A DNA stretch of 64,000 nt from Thioalkalivibrio halophilus. GTDB taxonomy: Bacteria; Pseudomonadota; Gammaproteobacteria; Ectothiorhodospirales; Ectothiorhodospiraceae. The notes under the pieces are model-generated. The model worked only from the letters and a program-made list of their open reading frames with translations. It was not told the origin of the DNA and made no database searches. Both the position numbers and the translations under genes were made by a program. Of the stretch, positions 9,124 to 17,382 are shown piece by piece (the first letter of the stretch is position 1; each line of letters starts with the position of its first letter). The DNA is taken from positions 79,939-143,938 of the forward strand of contig NZ_MUZR01000008.1 in assembly GCF_001995255.1 (NCBI RefSeq), written 5' to 3'.

Positions 9124-10311
9124 ATGAACGAATCGACGGAAATCTTCGATGTGGCGGTGATCGGGGCCGGGGCCGCGGGCATGATGTGCGCGGCGGTGGC
9201 GGGAGCGCGCGGGCGCCGCGTGGTCCTTCTGGATCACGCGGACCGGGCCGGCAAGAAGATCCTGATGTCCGGGGGCGGCCGCTGCAACTTCACCAACATG
9301 GAATGCGGGCCGGACAACTTCCTGTCCGCGAATCCGCATTTCGTGAAATCGGCCCTGGCCCGTTACACGCCCTGGGATTTCGTGGCCCTGGTGGCGGCGC
9401 ACGGGATCCCGTATCACGAGAAGAAGCTCGGTCAGCTGTTCTGCGACCATTCGTCGAAGGACATCGTGCGCATGCTGCTGGACGAATGCGCCGCGGCCGG
9501 GGTGACCCTGCGGACGTCCACGCCCGTGGAGGTTGTATCCGATCAGGCGCCGTGGCGCCTGCGCACGCCGTCCGCGGTCATCGAGGCCGAGTCCCTGGTG
9601 ATCGCGACCGGCGGCTATCCGATCCCGCGGATGGGCGCCACGGGCTTCGGCCTGGACCTGGCGCAACGTCTGGATATCCCGCTGGAGCCGACGCGGCCCG
9701 CGCTGGTTCCGCTGACCCTGGACGGTGACGCACGCGCGGCGGTCGAGGCGCTGTCCGGCATTGCGCTGGACGCGGTGGCCGAGGCGGGCGATGCGGGCTT
9801 TCGCGAGAATGTGCTGTTCACCCACCGGGGCGTGAGCGGTCCGGCGATCCTGCAGGTTTCCTCGTACTGGCAGCCGGGGCAATCGGTGACGGTGGATTTC
9901 TTCCCCGGCGAGTCCCTGGAACAGGGGCTGCGCGCAGCGCGCGAAGAGACGCCGAAGCGCCAGCTGCGTCGGGTGCTGGGCGAATGGCTCACCCGGCGGG
10001 TCGCCCGGCACTGGCTGGATCCGGAGGTGGCGGAGCGGCCGCTGGAGCGTTTCTCCGACGCCGACCTGGCCGCGCTGGCCGGTCGTCTCCAGCCCTGGGT
10101 GTTCACGCCGTCGGGGACCGAGGGCTATGCCCGTGCGGAGGTCATGGCCGGGGGCGTGGACACCCGCGCGCTGTCGTCGCGCACCTGCGAGGCAAAGGGA
10201 TACCCGGGGCTTTATTTCATCGGCGAGGTGGTGGATGTCACCGGGCATCTCGGGGGCCACAATTTCCAGTGGGCCTGGGCCTCCGGTCACGCCGCCGGCG
10301 AGGTCGCCTGA
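9124..10311 (+). CDS. BaiN/HI0933-type FAD-dependent oxidoreductase
   Basis: A 395-residue flavoprotein of the HI0933/YhiN (BaiN-like) family. The Rossmann motif VIGAGAAGMM is at residues 12-21, the family-specific GGGRCNFTN follows near residue 50, and the C-terminal FAD-binding LGGHNFQWAWASG is intact. Members are annotated as aminoacetone oxidases or RdsA-like enzymes, but most have no proven substrate. ATG 9124 places the start 11 residues before the nucleotide-binding loop, the normal spacing. Confidence 0.88.
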   Translation: MNESTEIFDVAVIGAGAAGMMCAAVAGARGRRVVLLDHADRAGKKILMSGGGRCNFTNMECGPDNFLSANPHFVKSALARYTPWDFVALVAAHGIPYHEKKLGQLFCDHSSKDIVRMLLDECAAAGVTLRTSTPVEVVSDQAPWRLRTPSAVIEAESLVIATGGYPIPRMGATGFGLDLAQRLDIPLEPTRPALVPLTLDGDARAAVEALSGIALDAVAEAGDAGFRENVLFTHRGVSGPAILQVSSYWQPGQSVTVDFFPGESLEQGLRAAREETPKRQLRRVLGEWLTRRVARHWLDPEVAERPLERFSDADLAALAGRLQPWVFTPSGTEGYARAEVMAGGVDTRALSSRTCEAKGYPGLYFIGEVVDVTGHLGGHNFQWAWASGHAAGEVA

Positions 10312-10319
10312 TCCGGGTC

Positions 10320-11174
10320 TCAGGAGTCGGCGGGGGTTTCGAGCACGATGGATACGCGGCGGTTCTCCGCACGCCCTTCGGGGGTGTCGTTGTCGGCCAC
10401 CGGTCGGGTGTCCGCGTGGCCGACCGCCTGCAGGATGCCGGGGTCGATGCCGCGGTCGACGAGATAGCGCACTACACCGCTGGCGCGCGTCGAGGAGAGT
10501 TCCCAGTTCGACGGGAAGCGCGGGGTCGCGATGGGCACGTTGTCCGTATGGCCCTCGATGGTCACGCGACCCTCGTGTTCTTCCAGCAGCGGAAGGAGGT
10601 CGTCCAGCAACGCCTGCCCGTCGGCGGCCAGATCGGCCTGCGCGGTGGCGAACAGTATGTCGTCCTGGATCCGCAGCTCGATGCTGCCGGGCTGTGCGAT
10701 GACCTCGACGCCCTCCGGCGCGCGGTCGCGCATGTCGCGGACTGCCTCGGGATCGGCCTCCGGCGGCGGGTCGTCGGCCGGGGTCGCCACGGGCGAGGGC
10801 GGATCGGCGGCCAGCGGCGGATCTTCGACCGGCCCGGGGGGCACTTCCGGGGCCTCGGGTGACAGCCGGAACAGCCGCGGATCGACCAGATTGGAGAGGT
10901 CGCGATAGACCAGCTCCACCGGGTCGTCATCGGCGGCACGGATGCTTTCGTCCCGCGGTTCGGCGAAGGTCAGCATGATCACGAAGACCACGATCACCAG
11001 AGTCAGTACGTCGAGGTAGGTCAGGATCCAGGCGTGTTCGTCCTCGCGCAGGCTGTCGGGGCTGCGCCCGGTTTCCGGCGCCAGCGCATCGCGCGCGAGG
11101 ACATGATCCCCGTCGCGGGACCGAGCCTGGTCCCGAGCGGATGCGGCCGGTTCCGGTTCGCCGTTCGTGGCCAT
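10320..11174 (-). CDS. motB: flagellar motor stator protein MotB
   Basis: A 284-residue stator subunit. A single membrane helix at about residues 51-72 (LTYLDVLTLVIVVFVIML) contains the ion-binding Asp. A proline-rich linker follows, then an OmpA-like peptidoglycan-binding domain (IEGHTDNVP, about residue 205, and GRAENRRVSI at the end). It anchors the stator to the cell wall. It starts 3 bp after the motA stop. Whether it uses H+ or Na+ cannot be decided from sequence alone. Confidence 0.92.
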   Translation of the reverse strand: MATNGEPEPAASARDQARSRDGDHVLARDALAPETGRSPDSLREDEHAWILTYLDVLTLVIVVFVIMLTFAEPRDESIRAADDDPVELVYRDLSNLVDPRLFRLSPEAPEVPPGPVEDPPLAADPPSPVATPADDPPPEADPEAVRDMRDRAPEGVEVIAQPGSIELRIQDDILFATAQADLAADGQALLDDLLPLLEEHEGRVTIEGHTDNVPIATPRFPSNWELSSTRASGVVRYLVDRGIDPGILQAVGHADTRPVADNDTPEGRAENRRVSIVLETPADS

Positions 11175-11177
11175 GGT

Positions 11178-11990
11178 TCAGCGCCCGCCCGCTCCTGGTT
11201 CGTCTTCCTCGGTCGGCGGAACCTGACGGATTTCATCGTGGTGGTTCTCGGCGAACGAACGCAGGGTCTCGCGGATGTAGCCCGGGGTACGCCCCTTGCG
11301 CATCAGCATGATGCCTTCCAGCACCATGGTCATCACGACCACGCGTTCCTCGGTACGGCGTTCCAGCTTGATGGCAATGGGGCGGAACACAAGGTTGGCC
11401 AGCAGGATGCCGTAGAAGGTGGTGATCAGGGCAATGCCCAGGTTCACGGCGATTACCGCGAAATCGTCCGTCTCGGTGGTCAGCAGCAGGTTGATCAGGC
11501 CGAGCAGCGTCCCCAGCATGCCGAAGGCGGGCGCATAGGTGGCCATGGTGCGGTACACCTGGGCCTCGGCGAGTTCGCGGGCCCGCAGACGCGCGAGACG
11601 CCAGTGCAGCAGATCCGAAACGTCCTCCATGGGCGTGTCGTCGATGACCAGCTGGACCCCGGTCTTGAGGAACGGGTTGCGCAGGCTCTCCAGGCGCTCC
11701 TGGACTCGGGGCAGGTTCTGGGCGAACCACAGCCGCGAGACTTCGACGATCTCCTCCATGTCCTGGGTGACGTCGTAGCGCTCGTCGCGGATGACCGTGG
11801 CCGCGAGACGGAACACCCGCACCAGCTCATGCAGGGGGTAGCTGAGCAGGGTGGCAGCGAGGGTCCCGCCCACCACGATGCCCAGACCGGGGAGGTTGAG
11901 GAATACCAGCAGGTCCTGGCTGGTGAAGGCGATGATGCTGATGAACAGCGCCAGCCCGCCGATCATGCCCAGCAGGGATGAAACATTCAT
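11178..11990 (-). CDS. motA: flagellar motor stator protein MotA
   Basis: A 270-residue membrane protein with four hydrophobic segments and the family GTLLGLINLL near residues 160-170. With MotB it forms the ion channel that drives flagellar rotation. ATG 11990 (MNVSSLLG) is chosen because it starts just before TM1; an upstream in-frame codon at 12092 would add a basic, unconserved leader. No clear Shine-Dalgarno is seen. The operon order is motA-motB on the minus strand, divergent from lemA. Confidence 0.9.
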   Translation of the reverse strand: MNVSSLLGMIGGLALFISIIAFTSQDLLVFLNLPGLGIVVGGTLAATLLSYPLHELVRVFRLAATVIRDERYDVTQDMEEIVEVSRLWFAQNLPRVQERLESLRNPFLKTGVQLVIDDTPMEDVSDLLHWRLARLRARELAEAQVYRTMATYAPAFGMLGTLLGLINLLLTTETDDFAVIAVNLGIALITTFYGILLANLVFRPIAIKLERRTEERVVVMTMVLEGIMLMRKGRTPGYIRETLRSFAENHHDEIRQVPPTEEDEPGAGGR

Positions 11991-12121
11991 GGGAGCAGTG
12001 GCCGGGATTGGATGGACATATGTCCCAAGGATAAACATCCCGCGCCCGCGCGTCGCGCTCGCGAGCCGCCGGTGGAAGGCGTACACTGCCAAGACCTCGT
12101 TGCAAGCATGGGAGAAGAGAC

Positions 12122-12706
12122 ATGGAATGGGTCCTGCTCGGGATCGTGATCCTTCTGGTGATCTGGGGGGTCTGGACGTACAACCGCCTGGTGACGTCGC
12201 GCAATCGCTATCAGAACGCGTTCGCGCAGATCGATGTTCAGCTCAACCGCCGGTATGACCTGATCCCCAATCTGGTGAAGGTCGCGGATCGCTACATGGC
12301 GCACGAGAAAGATACGCTGGAGGCGGTCATCCAGGCCCGGAACCAGGCTCAGAGCAGCTTGCAGAAGGCGGCGGCCGATCCTTCCAACCCCGAGGCCATG
12401 CGTGAGCTGTCGCAGTCCGAACAGGGGCTGTCCGGCGCGCTCGGGCGTCTGTTCGCGCTGTCCGAGGCCTATCCTGACCTCAAGGCGAACGAAAACATGA
12501 TGCAGCTCTCCGAAGAGCTCAGCAGCACCGAGAACCGCATCGCCTACGCGCGGCAGGCATTCAACGACGCGGTGATGAGTTACAACATCCTGCGCGAAAT
12601 GTTCCCCAACAGCCTGATCGCGAACAATTTCGGTTTCCGTCGCGCCGAGCTGCTGGAAATCGAGGATCCGCAGCGCCGGGAGGCGGTCGAGGTCAACTTC
12701 CAGTAA
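12122..12706 (+). CDS. lemA: LemA family protein
   Basis: A 194-residue LemA protein: one N-terminal membrane anchor (residues 3-20) followed by a helical bundle starting at the conserved YNRLV...RNRYQNAFAQIDVQL. LemA proteins are found next to membrane proteases or TPM/YgcG proteins; their exact function is unclear. GGAGAAGAG precedes the ATG. A gap of only 12 bp separates it from the M48 protease gene, which suggests a two-gene unit. Confidence 0.92.
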   Translation: MEWVLLGIVILLVIWGVWTYNRLVTSRNRYQNAFAQIDVQLNRRYDLIPNLVKVADRYMAHEKDTLEAVIQARNQAQSSLQKAAADPSNPEAMRELSQSEQGLSGALGRLFALSEAYPDLKANENMMQLSEELSSTENRIAYARQAFNDAVMSYNILREMFPNSLIANNFGFRRAELLEIEDPQRREAVEVNFQ

Positions 12707-12718
12707 GCGAGCCCGACC

Positions 12719-14695
12719 ATGAACTTTTTCGAACACCAGGACCGGGCGCATCGCCGCACCCGGGTCCTGCTGGTCCTGTTTTCCCTGGCCGTCCTGGCCA
12801 TCGTGGTGGCGATGAACGCGATCGCCCTGCTGTTTCTGGGCCACGATCCATCGGCACAGCCGGGCGAGCCCCTGCAGCTGGACAAGCTGGTCCGGAACAA
12901 TCTCGATCTCCTGTTCTGGGTGACCCTGTTCACGATCGTCCTGATCGGTGGCGCGAGCCTTTACCGGGCGTCGTCACTGCGAGGCGGGGGTGGCCAGGTC
13001 GCCCGGGAGCTGGGCGGCACGCGGGTCGAGCCGGACACCCGGGACCCGCTGCGCCGACGCCTGGTCAACGTGGTCGAGGAAATTGCGATCGCCTCCGGGG
13101 TGCCGGTACCGGAGATCTACGTGCTGGAGGAGGAAAGCGGCATCAATGCCTTTGCTGCGGGGCATGCGCCGGGCGACGCAGCCATCGCGGTGACCCGGGG
13201 GACCCTGGAAACCCTCAACCGCAACGAGCTGCAGGGCGTCGTCGCCCACGAATTCGGGCATATCCTCAATGGCGACATGCGCCTGAACATTCGTCTGATC
13301 GGAATCCTGTACGGGATCCTGGTGCTTGCCCTGGTGGGGCAGCGGGTGCTGATCGCCATGCGTTTCTCGCGTGACAGCCGCAACGCCGCCGGTCTGATGG
13401 CCGCGGGCCTGGCACTGCTGGTGGTGGGCTACATCGGCCTGTTCTTCGGCCGCTGGATCCGGGCTTCGGTTTCGCGCCAGCGCGAGTATCTGGCGGACGC
13501 CTCGGCCGTGCAGTTTACCCGTCAGCCCGATGGCATCGCCGGGGCTCTGAAGAAGATCGGCGCACGTCATGCCCGCCTCGATGCGGACTCCGAAGAGGTG
13601 GGGCACATGCTGTTCGCCAGTGGAGGCCTCGGGCGCATGTTCGCGACGCACCCCCCACTGGAGGAACGGATTCGGGCGATCGAGCCGGGGTTCGATCCGT
13701 CCGAGTTCGAGCAGGTCGCCCGGCGCATGCGTGAAGAAGCCGAGTCGGGGCAGGCCGCGGCCGAGGCGGCCGCCGAGCAGGAGGAAAAGGAAGACCGGCG
13801 GGGCCCCGGGGGGCTGCCCCTGGATGCCGACCGGCTGGTGGACGGCATTGCCGATCCGGGACTGGCGCAGATACTCGGTGCCGGGCTCCTGATGGCCTCG
13901 ATGCCGGGGCCGCTGGAACAGGCCGCCCACAGCGATGGCTGGGCAGCGGAAGTGGTGCTGTATCTCCTGATGAATGCCGACCCCGATGTGCGTGAGCAAC
14001 AACGCCTGATGGTCGCGGAGAAACGCGGCGGGGACAGCGAGCGCAGGGTCGGACAGCTGCTCGACATGGTGCCGCAACTGCGTGACGACCTGCGGATTCC
14101 GCTGCTGGAGATGGCCTTCCCCGTGTTGCGCCGCCACCCGCGCGAGGAACGCGAGCAGTTGCAGGAGCTGGTGGAAAGCCTGATCCATGCGGATGGCCGG
14201 GTTTCGGCATTTGAATATGCCCTGGGGCGTCTGCTCAACCGGCATCTGATGGATGCCGGAAAGCCTGGTGACGACGGTGCCGGTGGACATGGGCGACTCG
14301 ATCGGCACCACGAAGAGGCCCGGTTCCTGCTGGCCGTGCTCGCGCGTCATGGCCACCCCGGGGACCCGGACGCCGGACGCGCCGCACTGACGGCGGGGAT
14401 CGAGCGCATCGAGGGACAGGCGCCGGCGGCGGTGGATTTCCCCGAAGCCTGGACCGAATCCGAGGGGAGCCGGGCATGGGCGGGAGTCCTCGACCAGGTG
14501 CTGGATACCCTCGATGCGCTGCGCATGGCGGACAAGGAACGCCTTGTGCGGGCCATGCTGACGACCGTGACGCACGGGGGGCAGGTACGGACCGCCGAAG
14601 TGGAACTGCTGCGGGCCATGGCGGCGTCGATGCACGTCCCGCTGCCGCTGGCGGAATTCGACGCCGGCGAGGAGGGAATGTCCTCCGCCGATTGA
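12719..14695 (+). CDS. M48 (HtpX-like) membrane metalloprotease with helical C-terminal extension
   Basis: A 658-residue protein. Two membrane segments lie near residues 18-41 and 57-79, then the M48 zinc site HEFGH at 177-181 with a third ligand Glu256 in REYLADASAVQF, and two more membrane helices between them. HtpX is about 290 residues; here about 330 residues are added after the protease. That extension is helical, with segments near 490 (IHADGRVSAFE) and 616 (THGGQVRTAEVELLRAMA) reminiscent of TerB-type helices; the resemblance is inferred by eye. It is coupled to lemA. Confidence 0.85.
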   Translation: MNFFEHQDRAHRRTRVLLVLFSLAVLAIVVAMNAIALLFLGHDPSAQPGEPLQLDKLVRNNLDLLFWVTLFTIVLIGGASLYRASSLRGGGGQVARELGGTRVEPDTRDPLRRRLVNVVEEIAIASGVPVPEIYVLEEESGINAFAAGHAPGDAAIAVTRGTLETLNRNELQGVVAHEFGHILNGDMRLNIRLIGILYGILVLALVGQRVLIAMRFSRDSRNAAGLMAAGLALLVVGYIGLFFGRWIRASVSRQREYLADASAVQFTRQPDGIAGALKKIGARHARLDADSEEVGHMLFASGGLGRMFATHPPLEERIRAIEPGFDPSEFEQVARRMREEAESGQAAAEAAAEQEEKEDRRGPGGLPLDADRLVDGIADPGLAQILGAGLLMASMPGPLEQAAHSDGWAAEVVLYLLMNADPDVREQQRLMVAEKRGGDSERRVGQLLDMVPQLRDDLRIPLLEMAFPVLRRHPREEREQLQELVESLIHADGRVSAFEYALGRLLNRHLMDAGKPGDDGAGGHGRLDRHHEEARFLLAVLARHGHPGDPDAGRAALTAGIERIEGQAPAAVDFPEAWTESEGSRAWAGVLDQVLDTLDALRMADKERLVRAMLTTVTHGGQVRTAEVELLRAMAASMHVPLPLAEFDAGEEGMSSAD

Positions 14696-14719
14696 CGCGG
14701 TATCATCCGCCGTGTCTGC

Positions 14720-14806
14720 GGGGGCGTGGCGAAACAGGTAGACGCAGCAGACTTAAAATCTGCCGGCCACAAGGCCGTGCCGGTTCGAGTCCGGCCGTCC
14801 CCACCA
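14720..14806 (+). tRNA. tRNA-Leu (anticodon TAA)
   Basis: A class II tRNA of 87 nt. Acceptor GGGGGCG pairs with CGTCCCC (one G-T), the anticodon loop presents TAA, a variable arm GCCGGCCACAAGGCCGT is present and CCA is encoded. It matches leuZ of E. coli, which directly follows tRNA-Cys there. Confidence 0.95.
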
Positions 14807-14900
14807 GCTTCTCTGCCGGGAATCTGTGCTCTTCCGGCGGAAGGACAACAGGCAATGGTTTTCGTGCCGCTCCCGATGCATTGTGGATTCAAGGGACCCC

Positions 14901-14948
14901 GTTTGCGGGGACAGGGGAAATGAGGTTTGCGGGGACAGGGGAAATGAG
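14901..14948 (+). repeat. two tandem 24-bp repeats at the start of the GGDEF gene
   Basis: Two identical, adjacent 24-base units begin GTTTGCGGGGACAGGGGAAA and end TGAG (14901-14924 and 14925-14948). Each contains an in-frame ATG. The GGGGACAG core resembles palindromic sequences linked to REP-associated transposases in other bacteria; that link is inference. Confidence 0.9.
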
Positions 14949-17232
14949 CCAGCCGTCCGAAGAAGATTCTGGTCGAAACCCCGGGGCCCACGACGTTGGC
15001 GGGATGGTCCTTCACGGGAGTCCGCGTTCCCTGCCACTGGCCGTCGGCTTCGTGGCAATGCTGCTGTTTGCCGGCATGTTCCTGTTGGCGGATCGCGCCT
15101 GGGAGCGGCAGCTCACGGAGCGCCATCACTCCAACCTCGCCAGCGAGGTAGCCAGCAAGCGTACGCGCCTGGAAAGCGTGATCAACAGTCTGGTTCACGC
15201 CACCATCGGTCTTTCGGCCTATGCCGAGGCCCGGCCCGGTCTGGATGTCGAGGAATTCGAACGCGTGGCCGAACGGCTCTATCGCCGGGATCCGGAAGTC
15301 TTCCGCTCATTGACGCTGCTGGCAGGTTCCCGCATCCATTTCGTGTATCCGCTGGAGGGCAATCGTGAAGCCCTCGGCCTCGACGTTGCGGAGCACCCCG
15401 AACAGGGAGACTCGTTCCGTCGGGTCATGGATTCCGGACAGACGGTGGTGGCCGGGCCCTGGGAACTGGAGCAGGGCGGGGTCGGCCTGCTGGTACGCAG
15501 CCCGGTTGGAGTACCGGGCTCCGTTGACGGGGTGACGAACGGTTCGCCGTCTGCCCCCTTGTTCACGATGTCCAGCGTTGCCCTCGATTTCGAGGCGATT
15601 CTGGAGCGGGCGGGTTTCGGGCAGGGCAGCGGTCTCGTGCAGCTTGCCATAAAGGGCAGGGACGGGACTGGCGCGCGTGGTGAGGTGTTCCATGATCCGC
15701 AGGAGATCGCGGCCGGTCCCATTGAATGGCGCCAGACGGTCAGTTTTGCCGGTGGCGAATGGGTGCTGCTGGCGCGCCCGGCGGAGGATGCCATTCCCAC
15801 CGCCCGGCCACCGGCCTGGTGGGCCTTCGGGATCGTCGGTACGCTGGCCCTGGGCGGTCTCAGCTGGCGCGTGACGGGATACGTCCGCGACCGTCGTCGC
15901 CTTCTGGCGCAATATCATGCACTGGTCAGCAACCTGGAAGATGCCACGCTGGTGGTGCGGGGTACACGGTTGCTCTGGACCAATCCGGCGTTTCGCCGCG
16001 CTACCGGGCGCACCCCCGGTGTGCTCGGTACGGTTGAAGACCTTGCTCTGTTTCATCCGGACGATATCGAAGGTCTGCCGGCCGATCTCGACTTCTCCGA
16101 AGAAGACCCGGAGCCATCCGGCCGTCAGGTCCGTGTCCTCATGGCGGATGGTCACTGGCGCTTCCATCTGCTGCGCTGGGTGCCGATCCCATGGGAGCAG
16201 GGGCAGGCCATGCTCCTCATCCTCGTGGACGTGCACGAAAACCGGATGCTGTTCGAGGCCCTTGCCCAGGCGCGCGACCTGCAGGATGCCCTGTTCGAGG
16301 CCATGCCCGGGCACGCGCTGGTCATTGGCGAAGAGGGGAGGGTATATCGCTCCTTCGGAGATGCCTGGGCACGGGGGGAAGTCGACGCTGAGGGGCCCGG
16401 GGCGATCGTGGGCCATTGCGTGGAGGAGTTGCTGCCCGAGCCCGTGGCCCGGCAGTTTCTCGCGGTTGTAAGGCGTGCGCTCTCCGAGGGAGCCCTGCAG
16501 GAAACCGAATATCTTCTGGACCCGGGCGTTCTGCATCCGGCCGGATCGGCGGAGGGATATGCCCCGGGCGAATGCCGCGAGGACGGGCAACGCTGGTTCG
16601 AGGCCCGCGTGCGTCCCATTGCCGCGCATTTCGAAGGCCGGGCGGCGGTGGTCTGGCATGCGCTGGATGTCACGGCCCGCCGCCACCTGGAAGAGCGGCT
16701 CCAGACGCTCGCGTGGCAGGATCCACTGACCGAGGCGGCCAATCGTGCGGCGCTGGAACGCGCGTTTCCCCGCATGTCTTCCCGTGCCCGACGCCAGGGC
16801 GAGCAGCTGGCCATGATTTTCATCGATCTGGACCGTTTCAAGCCGATCAATGACCAGTACGGACATGCGGTGGGTGACCAGCTACTGCGCAGGTTGTCCG
16901 CGGCTCTCGCGGACCAGCTGCGGGCCGAAGACCTGCTCGTGCGTCTGGGTGGCGACGAATTCCTGATACTGACGGGATCCCTCGCCTCACGGGATGAAGT
17001 GCCCCCCCTCATCGAGAGGCTCCGCGGCGTCTTCGAAACCCGATGGGAGCTGACACTGGATGACGGTGCGCTGGTTTCGGTCGTCGTCACGGCCAGCATT
17101 GGCGTTGCGTTTCATCCGGAGCACGGCGAGAGCCTGTCCGAACTGATCGCGTCCGCCGACCGGGCGATGTACCGGGTGAAGGGGCGGGGACGCAATGCGG
17201 TGGCGTGGGTGGAGGGGGACGACGTCCGTTAA
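14944..17232 (+). CDS. CHASE-PAS-PAS-GGDEF diguanylate cyclase
   Basis: A 762-residue membrane sensor. TM1 is near residues 33-52, a periplasmic CHASE-like domain (LESVINSLVHATIGLSAYAE onward) follows, then TM2 near 290-308, two PAS-like segments and a C-terminal GGDEF domain. The active loop GGDEF (669-673) is intact and an inhibitory I-site RAED (660-663) lies five residues before it, so it should make c-di-GMP with product feedback. The start lies in the second copy of a tandem repeat; ATG 14920 in the first copy is equally possible. Its TAA stop lies inside the palindromic element that follows. Confidence 0.88.
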   Translation: MSQPSEEDSGRNPGAHDVGGMVLHGSPRSLPLAVGFVAMLLFAGMFLLADRAWERQLTERHHSNLASEVASKRTRLESVINSLVHATIGLSAYAEARPGLDVEEFERVAERLYRRDPEVFRSLTLLAGSRIHFVYPLEGNREALGLDVAEHPEQGDSFRRVMDSGQTVVAGPWELEQGGVGLLVRSPVGVPGSVDGVTNGSPSAPLFTMSSVALDFEAILERAGFGQGSGLVQLAIKGRDGTGARGEVFHDPQEIAAGPIEWRQTVSFAGGEWVLLARPAEDAIPTARPPAWWAFGIVGTLALGGLSWRVTGYVRDRRRLLAQYHALVSNLEDATLVVRGTRLLWTNPAFRRATGRTPGVLGTVEDLALFHPDDIEGLPADLDFSEEDPEPSGRQVRVLMADGHWRFHLLRWVPIPWEQGQAMLLILVDVHENRMLFEALAQARDLQDALFEAMPGHALVIGEEGRVYRSFGDAWARGEVDAEGPGAIVGHCVEELLPEPVARQFLAVVRRALSEGALQETEYLLDPGVLHPAGSAEGYAPGECREDGQRWFEARVRPIAAHFEGRAAVVWHALDVTARRHLEERLQTLAWQDPLTEAANRAALERAFPRMSSRARRQGEQLAMIFIDLDRFKPINDQYGHAVGDQLLRRLSAALADQLRAEDLLVRLGGDEFLILTGSLASRDEVPPLIERLRGVFETRWELTLDDGALVSVVVTASIGVAFHPEHGESLSELIASADRAMYRVKGRGRNAVAWVEGDDVR

Positions 17233-17382
17233 GGAAACACTGATCGGGGTTGGCACTCCCGGTTCCCCGATCCTGCGTTGCGTCGCTTGCAGGCGGAGTC
17301 ACTACCCGCTGCGCGACGCGCCTTGTCTCGGAAAACCCGGGGAACCACCGCCAGCGTGCACATGGATCAGCGTTTCCTTAAC
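17228..17382. repeat. 155-bp palindromic (MITE-like) element between convergent genes
   Basis: Terminal inverted repeats of 18 bp (17228-17245 and 17365-17382) match at 17 of 18 positions; the left arm begins GTTAAGGAAAC. Inner inverted segments (GGTTCCCCG and CGGGGAACC; GCGTTGCG and CGCGACGC) make most of the stretch an imperfect palindrome. It carries no gene. The left repeat supplies the TAA of the GGDEF gene and the right repeat the TAA of mnmC. Confidence 0.7.
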
